Shown piece by piece: positions 31,421-39,406 of a DNA stretch of 64,000 nucleotides (its first letter is position 1; every line of letters starts with the position of its first letter). Made by a program: the position numbers and the translations under genes. The stretch lies in assembly GCA_002422085.1 (NCBI GenBank), contig DISZ01000010.1, positions 261,440-325,439 of the forward strand. The letters run 5' to 3'. The notes under the pieces are model-generated. The model had not been told where the DNA came from, made no database searches, and worked only from the letters and a program-made list of their open reading frames with translations. Origin of the DNA: Rhodobacteraceae bacterium UBA6197 (GTDB lineage Bacteria > Pseudomonadota > Alphaproteobacteria > Rhodobacterales > Rhodobacteraceae).

Positions 31421-32049
31421 CGGGGCTCCGAATGTTTGGAAATGGGGGCGAACGCGCGCCAGCCCATATGCCAGCGCGTCAGCGTGGTCAGCGCGCAGGC
31501 GGCGGCAAAGGCGTAGGCAACGGGCGCAAAGGCGGTGGGGAACAGGCAGACAACGGCAAGGACAGCAATGGTTTCGGCGCCCTCGGTCAAGCCGCCAAGG
31601 TAGTAAAGTCCCTTGGAGGGAAAGTCGGGCGCGCGCAGGCCGCGCCGTTCGGCAACCACCGCGAAGGCCAGAAACGAGGACCCGGTGCCGACAAAGGCAC
31701 AGATCAGCACGGCCGCCGGCAAGGCATTGCGCGCTGGGTCGGCCAAGGCAAAGCCCAAGGGCATCAGCGCATAGAACAGAAAATCAAGCGCGACATCCAG
31801 AAACGCGCCGCGGTCGGTCGGCGTGGTCAGCCGCGCCACGGCGCCGTCCAGCCCATCGGCGAGCCGATTGAGCAAGATCAGCACCAGCGCCACCTCGTAG
31901 CGCCCAAAGGCCAAAGCCGGCAGCGCCAGAAGGCCCAACCCGAACCCGGCCAAGGTGATCTGGTCGGCGCGCAGGCCCAGCGCCACAAGGGCACGCGCCG
32001 GGGGCGTCAGAAACTGCCGCTGCAAGGGCAAAAGAGCTGCGTCGATCAT
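31417..32049 (-). CDS. ynjF: CDP-alcohol phosphatidyltransferase, YnjF-like
   Basis: 210 aa with several membrane segments. The family metal site is present as D65-G-L-D68-G-x2-AR ... G81-x3-D85-x3-D89. ATG 32049 was chosen over one at 32061 since it has GGAGG at the right distance and makes the ATGA overlap with the upstream gene. In E. coli, ynjF lies in the same cluster as ynjBCD. Members transfer a phosphatidyl group from CDP-diacylglycerol to an alcohol, or a CDP-alcohol headgroup to a lipid. The acceptor is not known. A second member of this family, pgsA, is elsewhere in the window. Confidence 0.82.
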   Translation of the reverse strand: MIDAALLPLQRQFLTPPARALVALGLRADQITLAGFGLGLLALPALAFGRYEVALVLILLNRLADGLDGAVARLTTPTDRGAFLDVALDFLFYALMPLGFALADPARNALPAAVLICAFVGTGSSFLAFAVVAERRGLRAPDFPSKGLYYLGGLTEGAETIAVLAVVCLFPTAFAPVAYAFAAACALTTLTRWHMGWRAFAPISKHSEPR

Positions 32050-34196
32050 CCGCGCCTCCATCGGTGAAACCGTTCAAGAAACCGCAATGCCAACGGGTTG
32101 ACATGCGCGCGGCGCCATTCGCCCGCAGCGTATTTGTTGGCCTCGGCCAGTGTCGGATAGATGTGGATGGTGCCGAGGATCCGGTTCAACCCCAGCCCGT
32201 GTTTCATCGCCAGAACAAACTCGGCCAAAAGGTCCCCCGCATGCGCCCCCACAATCGTCACCCCCAGAATCCGGTCCTTGCCGGGCACCGTCAAGACCTT
32301 GACGAAACCCTCGGCGGTGCCGTCGGCGATGGCTCGGTCCAGATCGTCGATGCCATAGCGCGTGACCTCGTAGGCGATGCCCTTGGCGCGGGCCTCTTGT
32401 TCGTTCAGCCCGACGCGGGCCAGTTCCGGGTCCAGAAAGGTCGCGGCCGGAATTACCCGGTAGTCGACGCGATACCGCCGCAAGCTGCCAAATAGCGCGT
32501 TGACGGTGGCAAACCACGCCTGATGCGCGGCGACATGGGTGAACTGGTAGGGCCCGGCCACATCGCCCGCCGCCAGAATGTTGGGGTAAAGCGTTTCCAG
32601 ATAGTCGTTGGTTTCGACCACCCGGTCCACCGGAATGCCCAGATCCTCTAGCCCGAACCCGGTCAGCCGGGCCGCGCGGCCCACCGCCACGATGATCTCG
32701 TCGAAATGCAGCCGGGTCTTGCCCGCTTCGGTTTCAAGCTCGATCCACTTGCCATCGGCATCAAGGCCGCAGGCCAGCGCCTTGTGGCCGGTCAACACCT
32801 GAACCCCGTCGCGCGCCAGCGCCGCTTGGGCAAGATCCGAGACCTCGGGGTCTTCGCGGATCAGCAGCCGGGGGGCCATTTCGACCTGCGTGACCGCCGA
32901 TCCAAGCCGCGCGAAAGCCTGTGCCAATTCGCAGCCGATCGGACCTCCGCCCAGCACCACCAGCCGCGCCGGAGCGGTTTCGTGCGCCGCCAGCGCCTGC
33001 CAAAGCGTGTCCGAGGTCAGATAGCCGACCGCGTCCAGCCCCGGCAGCGGCGGCACGAAAGGCGCCGCACCCGTGGCAATCACCGTGGCGCGGCTGGTCA
33101 GGCGCTGGGTGCTGCCATCGGCGCCGGTTACCTCGACCGTCCAGGGGTCGATCAGCCGGGCATGACCCTGAAGCACCTCGACACCAAGCGCGGTGTAGCG
33201 CGCGACACTGTCATGCGGGGCGATATCGGCAATGACACGCTGCACCCGCGCCATCACGGCGGCAAAGGAAAACGCCGGGTCGGTGGCGGTCAACCCGTAG
33301 TCGCCCGCATGGCGCATCTGCTGCGCAAGCTTGGCCGACCGGATCAGCGCCTTCGAGGGCACGCAGCCATAATTCAGGCAGTCACCGCCCATCTTGTGAC
33401 CTTCGATCAACGTCACGCGGGCCTTCACCGCCGCGGCGATATAGGCGCTGACCAGACCCGCCGCACCCGCGCCGATGACGATCAGGTTGCGGTCAAACCG
33501 GGTCGGGCGGGTCCAGCGCGCAAATACCTGACGGCGGCGCAGCGCCGCCATCACCGCCCGCACGATCCAGGGAAACAGCCCCAAAAGCGCGAAAGACACC
33601 AAAAGCACCGGCGACAGGATACCCGACAGGCTGTCAAGTTGACCCAACTGCGTGCCCGCATTGACGTAGACCGCAGTGGCGGCAAACATGCCCAACTGAC
33701 TGACCCAATAAAAGGTGCGCGCGGGCAGCGTGGTCAGGCCCATCGCCAGATTGACCACAAAGAACGGCACGGCGGGGATCATCCGCAGGGTAAAAAGGTA
33801 AAACGCGCCGTCTTTGGCAAAGCCCTCGGCAACCGCCTCGGCACGCACCCCCAATCGGGCGCGCACCCAATCGCGCAAAAAGAACCGCGCCGCCAGAAAG
33901 GCAATCGTCGCCCCCAGACTTGAGGCGAAAGAGACCAGAAGAAGCCCGCCCCAAAAGCCAAACAGCGCCCCGGCGGCCAATGTCATCCACGTCGCAAGCG
34001 GCAAGGACAGTGCCACCACCCCGACATAGCCCGCAAAGAACAAGGCGGCAGAACCGGCAGGGTGCGCGGCGCGCCAATCGGCGATGCCTGAAAGCCGGTC
34101 CCGCAGCGTGTCAAGGTCAAGACCCTGCCCGCGCAAGCCAAGGACCAGCGCCACGATCAGCGCGACCAGCACCCAAAACAAAAGCCGCTTGGTCAC
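32046..34196 (-). CDS. Fusion of a TVP38/TMEM64 (VTT) membrane domain with a mercuric-reductase-like flavoprotein disulfide reductase
   Basis: 716 aa. Residues 1-220 are membrane segments with the VTT/SNARE-associated pattern (SLPLATWMTLAAGALFGFWGG; FTLRMIPAVPFFVVN). Residues ~235-716 are a pyridine-nucleotide disulfide oxidoreductase: FAD motif GAGAAG at 242-247, redox pair Cys273-Cys278 in GGDCLNYGCVPSK, NAD motif VVLGGGPIGCELAQAF, and a C-terminal dimer domain with HIYPTLAEANKYAAGEW. The paired Cys at the C-terminus of true mercuric reductase are absent (it ends RFHRWRRG). A GTG start at 34196 makes a GTGA overlap with a small upstream frame. The gene is coupled to ynjF downstream. A membrane-anchored electron-transfer role is inferred; substrate unknown. 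Confidence 0.85.
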   Translation of the reverse strand: MTKRLLFWVLVALIVALVLGLRGQGLDLDTLRDRLSGIADWRAAHPAGSAALFFAGYVGVVALSLPLATWMTLAAGALFGFWGGLLLVSFASSLGATIAFLAARFFLRDWVRARLGVRAEAVAEGFAKDGAFYLFTLRMIPAVPFFVVNLAMGLTTLPARTFYWVSQLGMFAATAVYVNAGTQLGQLDSLSGILSPVLLVSFALLGLFPWIVRAVMAALRRRQVFARWTRPTRFDRNLIVIGAGAAGLVSAYIAAAVKARVTLIEGHKMGGDCLNYGCVPSKALIRSAKLAQQMRHAGDYGLTATDPAFSFAAVMARVQRVIADIAPHDSVARYTALGVEVLQGHARLIDPWTVEVTGADGSTQRLTSRATVIATGAAPFVPPLPGLDAVGYLTSDTLWQALAAHETAPARLVVLGGGPIGCELAQAFARLGSAVTQVEMAPRLLIREDPEVSDLAQAALARDGVQVLTGHKALACGLDADGKWIELETEAGKTRLHFDEIIVAVGRAARLTGFGLEDLGIPVDRVVETNDYLETLYPNILAAGDVAGPYQFTHVAAHQAWFATVNALFGSLRRYRVDYRVIPAATFLDPELARVGLNEQEARAKGIAYEVTRYGIDDLDRAIADGTAEGFVKVLTVPGKDRILGVTIVGAHAGDLLAEFVLAMKHGLGLNRILGTIHIYPTLAEANKYAAGEWRRAHVNPLALRFLERFHRWRRG

Positions 34197-34354
34197 GACC
34201 GGACCCCGCACGAAGCCGCGACACCGCGCAGCCGAGCGCGCACAGACACGCCCGAGGCAGACAACGCGAGCACGCCAGAGACGGCGGCGGGCAAGATGGC
34301 GGAGGGCAAGATTGGGGCGGGCAAGATTGGGGCGGGCAGGACGGCGCGGCGCAT
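34193..34354 (-). CDS. Possible small signal-peptide-like protein ahead of the ynj cassette
   Basis: 53 aa, beginning MRRAVLPAPILPAP with ATG 34354, which has GAAAGG 6 bases upstream. The frame ends in a GTGA overlap with the GTG start of the flavoprotein fusion gene, the same coupling seen at every other junction of this cassette. Its first half is a hydrophobic run made of (I/A)LPAP-type repeats encoded by 15-base DNA units; the second half is basic and contains one cysteine. It may be a leader frame that sets translation of the downstream GTG gene, with no function as a protein. Confidence 0.4.
   Translation of the reverse strand: MRRAVLPAPILPAPILPSAILPAAVSGVLALSASGVSVRARLRGVAASCGVRS
34287..34351. 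repeat. Four 15-base tandem units in the ynj cassette leader
   Basis: GGGCAAGATTGGGGC-type units have their CA(A/G)GA at 34292, 34307, 34322 and 34337, a strict 15-base period. On the minus strand they encode ILPAP repeats in the small leader frame. Confidence 0.9.
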
Positions 34355-34433
34355 GAAAAACCTTTCTTCTGAACGTGACACCAGCAATACGCAGCAAGGC
34401 GCGCTTTGTTACAGCCCCTAGTAGGTCTGGCGT

Positions 34434-34453
34434 AAAAAACGCGCGTCAGCGCG
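34434..34453 (-). terminator. Rho-independent terminator of the hydratase gene
   Basis: Read on the minus strand, directly after the stop at 34454-34456: CGCGC-TGAC-GCGCG followed by TTTTTT. The stem abuts the stop codon. It separates the hydratase gene from the leftward ynj cassette. Confidence 0.75.
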
Positions 34454-35296
34454 CTACCATTGCGCCTCGGCCAGCATCGCCACCGGGCCGCCATCCGCCG
34501 CGATCCACAGGCGCAACCCGGCGACATCGGCGGCCTCATCACGGGCGTGCAAGGTCAGGGTATCGGTATCGAACACGGGTGCCAGGCTGCGGAACGCAAA
34601 CTGCCGTGGCGGAGTGCCACCCCGCAAGCGACTGGCAAAATGATAGAGCCATGTCGCCTGAAGCGGGCCGTGCACCACGAGTCCGGGATAGCCTTCGACA
34701 TGGGTCGCATAGGGCTGGTCATAATGGATGCGGTGCCCGTTGAAGGTGATCGCCGAGTAGCGAAACAGGACCACCGCCGAGCCGTCGACAGCCTGCCGGT
34801 ATTGCCCCATCGCAGCCGCCGGGGCGGGGGGCGCGGCCGAACCGGGGGCGCCATGGGCGCGGTAGACAAGATCCTGACGCTCTTCGACGGCTAGCCCGTC
34901 AGCGTCCGATAGGCGGTGATTGACCGAGACAAAGCACAACGGACCGCTGCGGCCTTCTTTCAGCACCACATCGGCAATGCGCGACTGGCGCGTGACGGTT
35001 GCGCCCACCGCGAGGTCGCGGTGAAAGGTGAACGTGCCTCCGGCCCACATCCGGAGGGGCAGCGGCACCGGCGGCAAGAACCCGCCGCGGGCGGGATGCC
35101 CGTCACGGCCCAGCGCCGAAAGCGGCGCGATCGGCGGCGCAAGACACAAATGGATCAGCCGCGGCGCGATGGTGCCTGACGCGACCGGCAGATCCAGTGT
35201 GGCGGCAAAGCGACGGGCAAGCTCGGCGGTCAGCAGATCTTGCGCGCTGTCTTCGCGCCCGATCCAGCTTTGCAAATGCGCGATATCGAGATTCAT
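34454..35296 (-). CDS. FAS1-like dehydratase / mesaconyl-C4-CoA hydratase family protein
   Basis: 280 aa double-hotdog protein. The N-terminal part has SWIGREDSAQDLLTAELARRFAATLD and PPVPLPLRMWAGGTFTFHRDL; the C-terminal hotdog contains FRYSAITFNGHRIHYDQPYA, the hydratase segment with the catalytic Asn/His-type loop, then YPGLVVHGPLQATWLYHF. These features match 3-methylfumaryl-CoA/mesaconyl-C4-CoA hydratases and HTD2-like dehydratases. ATG 35296 is selected from the start of similarity. It is a single gene with its own terminator and no visible pathway partner. The neighbouring polyol genes run the other way. Substrate is most likely a CoA thioester. Confidence 0.78.
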   Translation of the reverse strand: MNLDIAHLQSWIGREDSAQDLLTAELARRFAATLDLPVASGTIAPRLIHLCLAPPIAPLSALGRDGHPARGGFLPPVPLPLRMWAGGTFTFHRDLAVGATVTRQSRIADVVLKEGRSGPLCFVSVNHRLSDADGLAVEERQDLVYRAHGAPGSAAPPAPAAAMGQYRQAVDGSAVVLFRYSAITFNGHRIHYDQPYATHVEGYPGLVVHGPLQATWLYHFASRLRGGTPPRQFAFRSLAPVFDTDTLTLHARDEAADVAGLRLWIAADGGPVAMLAEAQW

Positions 35297-35410
35297 CCGC
35301 CGTCGCTCTTGCTGCCTTCGCCCCGAGTTTCGCCCGACGATAGCGGCTCCGGCAGCGACGTGGCAACCATGCTGGACAGCGCCGCGCCAATTGGTCAAGG
35401 TGGCGCCCCT

Positions 35411-36100
35411 ATGTCAGAGTGGCGGCGCGACATGTTTGATCTGGTGATTTTCGATTGCGACGGCGTCTTGATCGACAGCGAGATCATCAGCGCACAGATG
35501 TTGATCGGCGAACTGGCCGCCTTGGGGATCGACATCAACCTCGACTATGTGGCCCACAACTTTCTGGGGCGCAGCTATCCGGTCGTCATGGCGCAGATCC
35601 GGCAGGAATTCGGGCTGGATCTGCCGCCCGAATTCGAAGATCGCTACCGCGAACGGCTGCTGGCCGCCTTTGAACGCACCTTGCGGGTGATGCCGCATGT
35701 GCGCGCGGTTCTGGACGGGCTGCGGCTGCCCTATTGCGTGGCGACCTCGTCCAGCCCGGCGCGGGCCGAGCGGTCCTTGGTGCTGGCGGGGCTCGGCGAT
35801 CTGACGGGCGCACGGCTGTTCACCTCGACCATGGTGGCGCGTGGAAAACCGGCGCCCGACCTGTTCTTGCATGCCGCCGCCCGGATGGGGGTGGACCCGG
35901 CGCGCTGTCTGGTGGTCGAAGACAGCGTGAACGGGGTGCGCGCAGCGCTCGCGGCGGGTATGACGTGCTGGCGCTTTGTCGGCGGCAGTCACCTTCAGGG
36001 GCGCGATCTGATCGAGCCAGAGGGCGCGCGCCCGCACCGAAGGTTTGCATCCTTCGCCGACTTCTTCCAGATTGACCCCGCACTTCGGAGACAGCCATGA
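35411..36100 (+). CDS. HAD-IA family sugar-phosphate phosphatase
   Basis: 229 aa. All HAD motifs are present: nucleophile FDCDGVLID, motif II ATSSS, the Lys of ARGKPAPDLF, and motif IV LVVEDSVNG. The substrate-cap region lies between the first two. ATG 35411 has AAGGTGG 8 bases upstream; ATG 35432 (MFDLVIFDCDG) is the alternative. It begins the plus-strand polyol cluster and overlaps the regulator gene by ATGA. Relatives act on beta-phosphoglucomutase-like or sugar-phosphate substrates. Here it may clear a phosphorylated polyol or hexose that forms during mannitol/sorbitol use. Confidence 0.85.
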   Translation: MSEWRRDMFDLVIFDCDGVLIDSEIISAQMLIGELAALGIDINLDYVAHNFLGRSYPVVMAQIRQEFGLDLPPEFEDRYRERLLAAFERTLRVMPHVRAVLDGLRLPYCVATSSSPARAERSLVLAGLGDLTGARLFTSTMVARGKPAPDLFLHAAARMGVDPARCLVVEDSVNGVRAALAAGMTCWRFVGGSHLQGRDLIEPEGARPHRRFASFADFFQIDPALRRQP

Positions 36101-37050
36101 GCCGAACAGAGCCTGAATCCACGCTGCTGGATGATGCCGCCCGCGCGGGCTGGCTTTACTATGTGGGCGGAAAGACCCAGGACCAGATCGCCGCGGAACT
36201 GGGTGTGTCGCGCCAGCGCGCGCAGCGGTTGGTATCAAAGGCAATGGCCGAGGGGCTGATTCAGGTTCGGCTGAACCACCGCATCGGTGCCTGCCTTGCG
36301 CTGGAACAGACGCTGAGCGAGCGGTTCGCACTGACCCGCTGCCGGGTGGCACCGGGTCTCGGGCCGGGGGGCGACCCGGCACTGGCGATCGCCCCGGCCG
36401 CAGCGGCAGAACTGGAGCGGTTCTTGCGCAAGGCCGACCCTTTGGTGATCGCGCTGGGCACCGGGCGGGCACTGCGCAACATGGTTGACGCGTTGACCCC
36501 GCTGGCGGCCGAGCGACATCGGCTGGTATCGTTGATCGGCAATATCGCGCCGGACGGGTCCGCCTCGTTCTTTGACGTTGTGATGCGCATCGCGGACAAG
36601 GTTCGCGCGCCACACTATCCGATGCCGGTGCCGGTGATTTCACCCACCCCCGAGGAAAACGCCGCCTTCCATGCGCTGGCGCCAGTGCGCAAGGTTGTGG
36701 ATCTGGCGCGGGCAGCGGATGTGATCTTTGTCGGTGTCGGGCAGATGTCGGATGACGCGCCGCTGCTGGCTGATGGTTTTGTCACCCGCGCCGAGTTGGA
36801 AAACATGCAGGCCGCCGGGGCGGTGGGTGAAGTCGCGGGTTGGATCTACGATTCGCGGGGGCTTTACCTTGATGTGGGCACCAACACGCGCACCGGAGGC
36901 GTTCGAGTGGAACCGGGGTTGGACCGGCCAGCGCTTGGGATTGCCGCGGGAGCATCCAAGGTTCAGGCCATTCACGCCGCATTAAGTTCCGGCATTATCA
37001 ATGGCTTGATCACTGACGAGCCGACAGCAAAGGCGATCCTCGCCTTCTGA
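36097..37050 (+). CDS. SorC-family sugar-binding transcriptional regulator
   Basis: 317 aa. The N-terminal helix-turn-helix is GKTQDQIAAELGVSRQRAQRLVSKAMAEG, followed by the sugar-isomerase-like effector domain with VIALGTGRALRNMVDAL, VSLIGNIAPDGSAS, VIFVGVGQMSDDAPLL and the C-terminal AIHAALSSGIINGLITDE, a hallmark of this family. Members respond to phosphorylated or free sugars. It starts in an ATGA overlap with the HAD gene and ends 105 bases before smoE. Palindromes in that gap are good operator candidates, so it likely controls the smo transport operon. Confidence 0.9.
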   Translation: MSRTEPESTLLDDAARAGWLYYVGGKTQDQIAAELGVSRQRAQRLVSKAMAEGLIQVRLNHRIGACLALEQTLSERFALTRCRVAPGLGPGGDPALAIAPAAAAELERFLRKADPLVIALGTGRALRNMVDALTPLAAERHRLVSLIGNIAPDGSASFFDVVMRIADKVRAPHYPMPVPVISPTPEENAAFHALAPVRKVVDLARAADVIFVGVGQMSDDAPLLADGFVTRAELENMQAAGAVGEVAGWIYDSRGLYLDVGTNTRTGGVRVEPGLDRPALGIAAGASKVQAIHAALSSGIINGLITDEPTAKAILAF

Positions 37051-37079
37051 CCCCTTCGCTATTGCAGCGAAGAAAGGGC

Positions 37080-37115
37080 TTGACGATTCGTCACTTGGTG
37101 TGAGTAATTGCTCAC
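37080..37115 (+). promoter_or_regulatory. smoE promoter/operator candidate
   Basis: TTGACG at 37080-37085 could serve as a -35 box, with GTAATT at 37104-37109 as a -10 at 18-base spacing. Two palindromes overlap these boxes: TGACGATTCGTCA (37081-37093, perfect 6-base arms) and GTGAGTAATTGCTCAC (37100-37115, near-perfect). A further GCTCA-containing half-site follows (37129-37133). A third inverted repeat, TTCGCT-N5-AGCGAA, is at 37055-37071, near the regulator's stop. Binding by the SorC-type regulator is inferred. Confidence 0.55.
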
Positions 37116-37155
37116 AGTGCGATGATTTGCTCATTTCGCTTATGGGAGGTTACAT

Positions 37156-38466
37156 ATGACACCAACGCTTCGCGCGCTGTTTGGCGCGACGGCTTTGATT
37201 GCTCTTGCGGGGGCTGCAAACGCCAAAACCACGATCACCGTCGCGACCGTGAACAACGGCGACATGATCCGTATGCAAGGCCTGATGGACGATTTCTACG
37301 CCAAGAACCCCGACATCAAGGTCGAGTGGGTAACGCTGGAAGAAAATATCCTGCGCCAGAAGGTCACCACCGATATCGCCACCAAGGGCGGCCAGTTCGA
37401 TGTGCTGACGATCGGCACCTACGAGGTTCCGATCTGGGGCAAGCAGGGTTGGCTTTTGCCGCTGAACGATCTGCCCGCCAGCTATGACGTCAACGACCTG
37501 CTGCCGGCGATCCGCGGCGGCCTGACGGTGGATGGCAATCTTTATGCCGCCCCGTTCTACGGCGAAAGCAGCATGGTGATGTATCGCCGCGACCTGATGG
37601 AAAAGGCCGGGCTGACGATGCCCGATGCCCCGACCTGGACCGAGATCAAGGCCGCCGCTGCCGCGATGACCGACAAAGCCTCGGAAACCTATGGTATCTG
37701 CCTGCGCGGCAAGGCCGGCTGGGGCGAGAACATGGCCTTCCTGACCGCCATGTCCAACAGCTATGGCGCGCGCTGGTTCGATGAGAACTGGCAGCCGCAG
37801 TTTGACGGCGCGGCCTGGAAAGCGACGCTGACCGACTATCTGGAGCTGATGAACAACTACGGGCCTCCGGGTGCGTCGAACAACGGCTTCAACGAAAACC
37901 TCGCGCTGTTCCAGCAAGGCCATTGCGGCATGTGGATCGACGCGACCGTGGCGGCCAGCTTCGTGACCGGCAAGGACAGCACCGTGGCCGACGAGGTCGG
38001 TTTTGCGCTGGCCCCCGACAATGGTCTGGGCAAACGCGGCAACTGGCTGTGGGCATGGAGCCTTGGCATTCCGGCGGGCACCCAGAAGGCAGACGCGGCG
38101 ATGAAGTTCGTCGAGTGGGCCACCTCGAAAGAGTATCTGGATCTTGTCGCCTCGAAAGAGGGCTGGGCCAATGTGCCGCCGGGCACCCGCACCTCGCTTT
38201 ACATGAACCCGGAATACCAGAAGGTGCCGTTTGCCAAGATGACGCTGGACAGCATCAACGCGGCTGATCCGACCCATCCGACGGTTGACCCGGTGCCGTA
38301 TGTCGGCGTGCAGTTTGTCGCCATCCCCGAGTTTCAGGGCATCGCGACGGCAGTAGGCCAGCAGTTCTCGGCGGCCCTTGCGGGCAGCATTTCGGCGGAT
38401 GACGCGCTGGCGGCGGCACAGACGCTGACGGTGCGTGAAATGACCAAAGCCGGCTACATCAAGTAA
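37156..38466 (+). CDS. smoE: Sorbitol/mannitol ABC transporter, solute-binding protein
   Basis: 436 aa. Signal peptide to about residue 23 (LIALAGAANA-K). The mature protein is a cluster-B type sugar-binding protein: TITVATVNNGDMIRMQGL, DFYAKNPDIKVEWVTLEE, DVLTIGTYEVPIWGKQGWL, APFYGESSMVMYRRDLME. GGGAGGT sits 6 bases before the ATG. It is the first gene of a transporter operon in the order smoE-smoF-smoG-smoK-smoS-mtlK known from R. sphaeroides, where the system takes up sorbitol, mannitol and related hexitols. A GC-rich hairpin after its stop may raise its expression over the membrane genes. Confidence 0.92.
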   Translation: MTPTLRALFGATALIALAGAANAKTTITVATVNNGDMIRMQGLMDDFYAKNPDIKVEWVTLEENILRQKVTTDIATKGGQFDVLTIGTYEVPIWGKQGWLLPLNDLPASYDVNDLLPAIRGGLTVDGNLYAAPFYGESSMVMYRRDLMEKAGLTMPDAPTWTEIKAAAAAMTDKASETYGICLRGKAGWGENMAFLTAMSNSYGARWFDENWQPQFDGAAWKATLTDYLELMNNYGPPGASNNGFNENLALFQQGHCGMWIDATVAASFVTGKDSTVADEVGFALAPDNGLGKRGNWLWAWSLGIPAGTQKADAAMKFVEWATSKEYLDLVASKEGWANVPPGTRTSLYMNPEYQKVPFAKMTLDSINAADPTHPTVDPVPYVGVQFVAIPEFQGIATAVGQQFSAALAGSISADDALAAAQTLTVREMTKAGYIK

Positions 38467-38474
38467 GCAACCCC

Positions 38475-38505
38475 GCGGGGCCGCCGTCTGAATGTGCGGC
38501 CCCGC
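38475..38505 (+). promoter_or_regulatory. Intercistronic hairpin between smoE and smoF
   Basis: GCGGGGCCGC-N11-GCGGCCCCGC is a perfect 10-base stem. No T run follows, so full termination is unlikely. In binding-protein-dependent transporter operons such hairpins stabilise the upstream message and lower downstream yield, a role inferred here. Confidence 0.7.
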
Positions 38506-38532
38506 CCTTCTGGTTTCGGAAAGGCTGATGCC

Positions 38533-39405
38533 ATGGCAACGCTGAACTCGCGCCGCGCGGCGCGTCTGATGATCTCACCGGCGGTCTTGTTGCTCTTGGC
38601 ATGGATGGTCGTTCCGCTGGCCATGACGATCTATTTTTCGATGCTGCGCTACAACCTGTTGATGCCCGGCATGGAAAGCTGGGCCGGGTTTGACAATTAC
38701 CGCTGGTTTCTGACTGACCCGGCCTTTTTCGCCGCCATCGGCAATACGATGAAGCTGGTGCTGGGGGTGTTGTTCATCACCACCGTCGGGGGCGTGCTGC
38801 TGGCCTTGCTGCTGGACCAGCCGTTCTGGGGACAAGGCATCGTGCGGGTGCTGGTGATCGCGCCGTTCTTCGTGATGCCCACGGTGTCGGCGCTGGTCTG
38901 GAAGAACATGTTTCTGAACCCGGTGAACGGGCTTTTTGCCCACGCGGCCAAGGCGCTTGGGCTGCAACCTTATGATTTTCTGTCGCATGCGCCGCTGGCC
39001 TCGATCATCGGCATTGTGGCGTGGCAGTGGCTGCCCTTTGCGACGCTGATCCTGCTGACCGCGCTGCAAAGCCTTGATCGCGAACAGATGGACGCCGCCG
39101 AAATGGATGGCGCCAGCCCGCTGCAACGCTTTGGCTATATCACGCTGCCGCATCTGGGGCGGTCGATCACCGTGGTGATCCTGATCCAGACGATCTTTCT
39201 GCTGTCGGTCTTTGCCGAAATTCTGGTCACCACCAACGGTGGCCCCGGCACGGCCTCGACCAACCTGACCTATCTGGTCTACGCCCAGTCGCTGCTGAGC
39301 TTCGATGTGGGGATGGGGTCTGCCGGCGGTGTCGTCGCGGTCATTCTGGCCAATATAGTTGCGATCTTCCTGATGCGGATGATCGGCAAGAACCTGGAGC
39401 GGTAA
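38533..39405 (+). CDS. smoF: Sorbitol/mannitol ABC transporter, permease 1
   Basis: 290 aa with six membrane helices of the MalF type without the large extra loop. The EAA loop is EQMDAAEMDGASPLQRFGYITLP split by a few residues near 190-215, followed by LGRSITVVILIQTIF. ATG 38533 has GAAAGG 8 bases upstream. It forms a heterodimer with SmoG in the inner membrane, energised by SmoK. The next gene begins 1 base after its stop. Confidence 0.92.
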   Translation: MATLNSRRAARLMISPAVLLLLAWMVVPLAMTIYFSMLRYNLLMPGMESWAGFDNYRWFLTDPAFFAAIGNTMKLVLGVLFITTVGGVLLALLLDQPFWGQGIVRVLVIAPFFVMPTVSALVWKNMFLNPVNGLFAHAAKALGLQPYDFLSHAPLASIIGIVAWQWLPFATLILLTALQSLDREQMDAAEMDGASPLQRFGYITLPHLGRSITVVILIQTIFLLSVFAEILVTTNGGPGTASTNLTYLVYAQSLLSFDVGMGSAGGVVAVILANIVAIFLMRMIGKNLER

Positions 39406-39406
39406 C

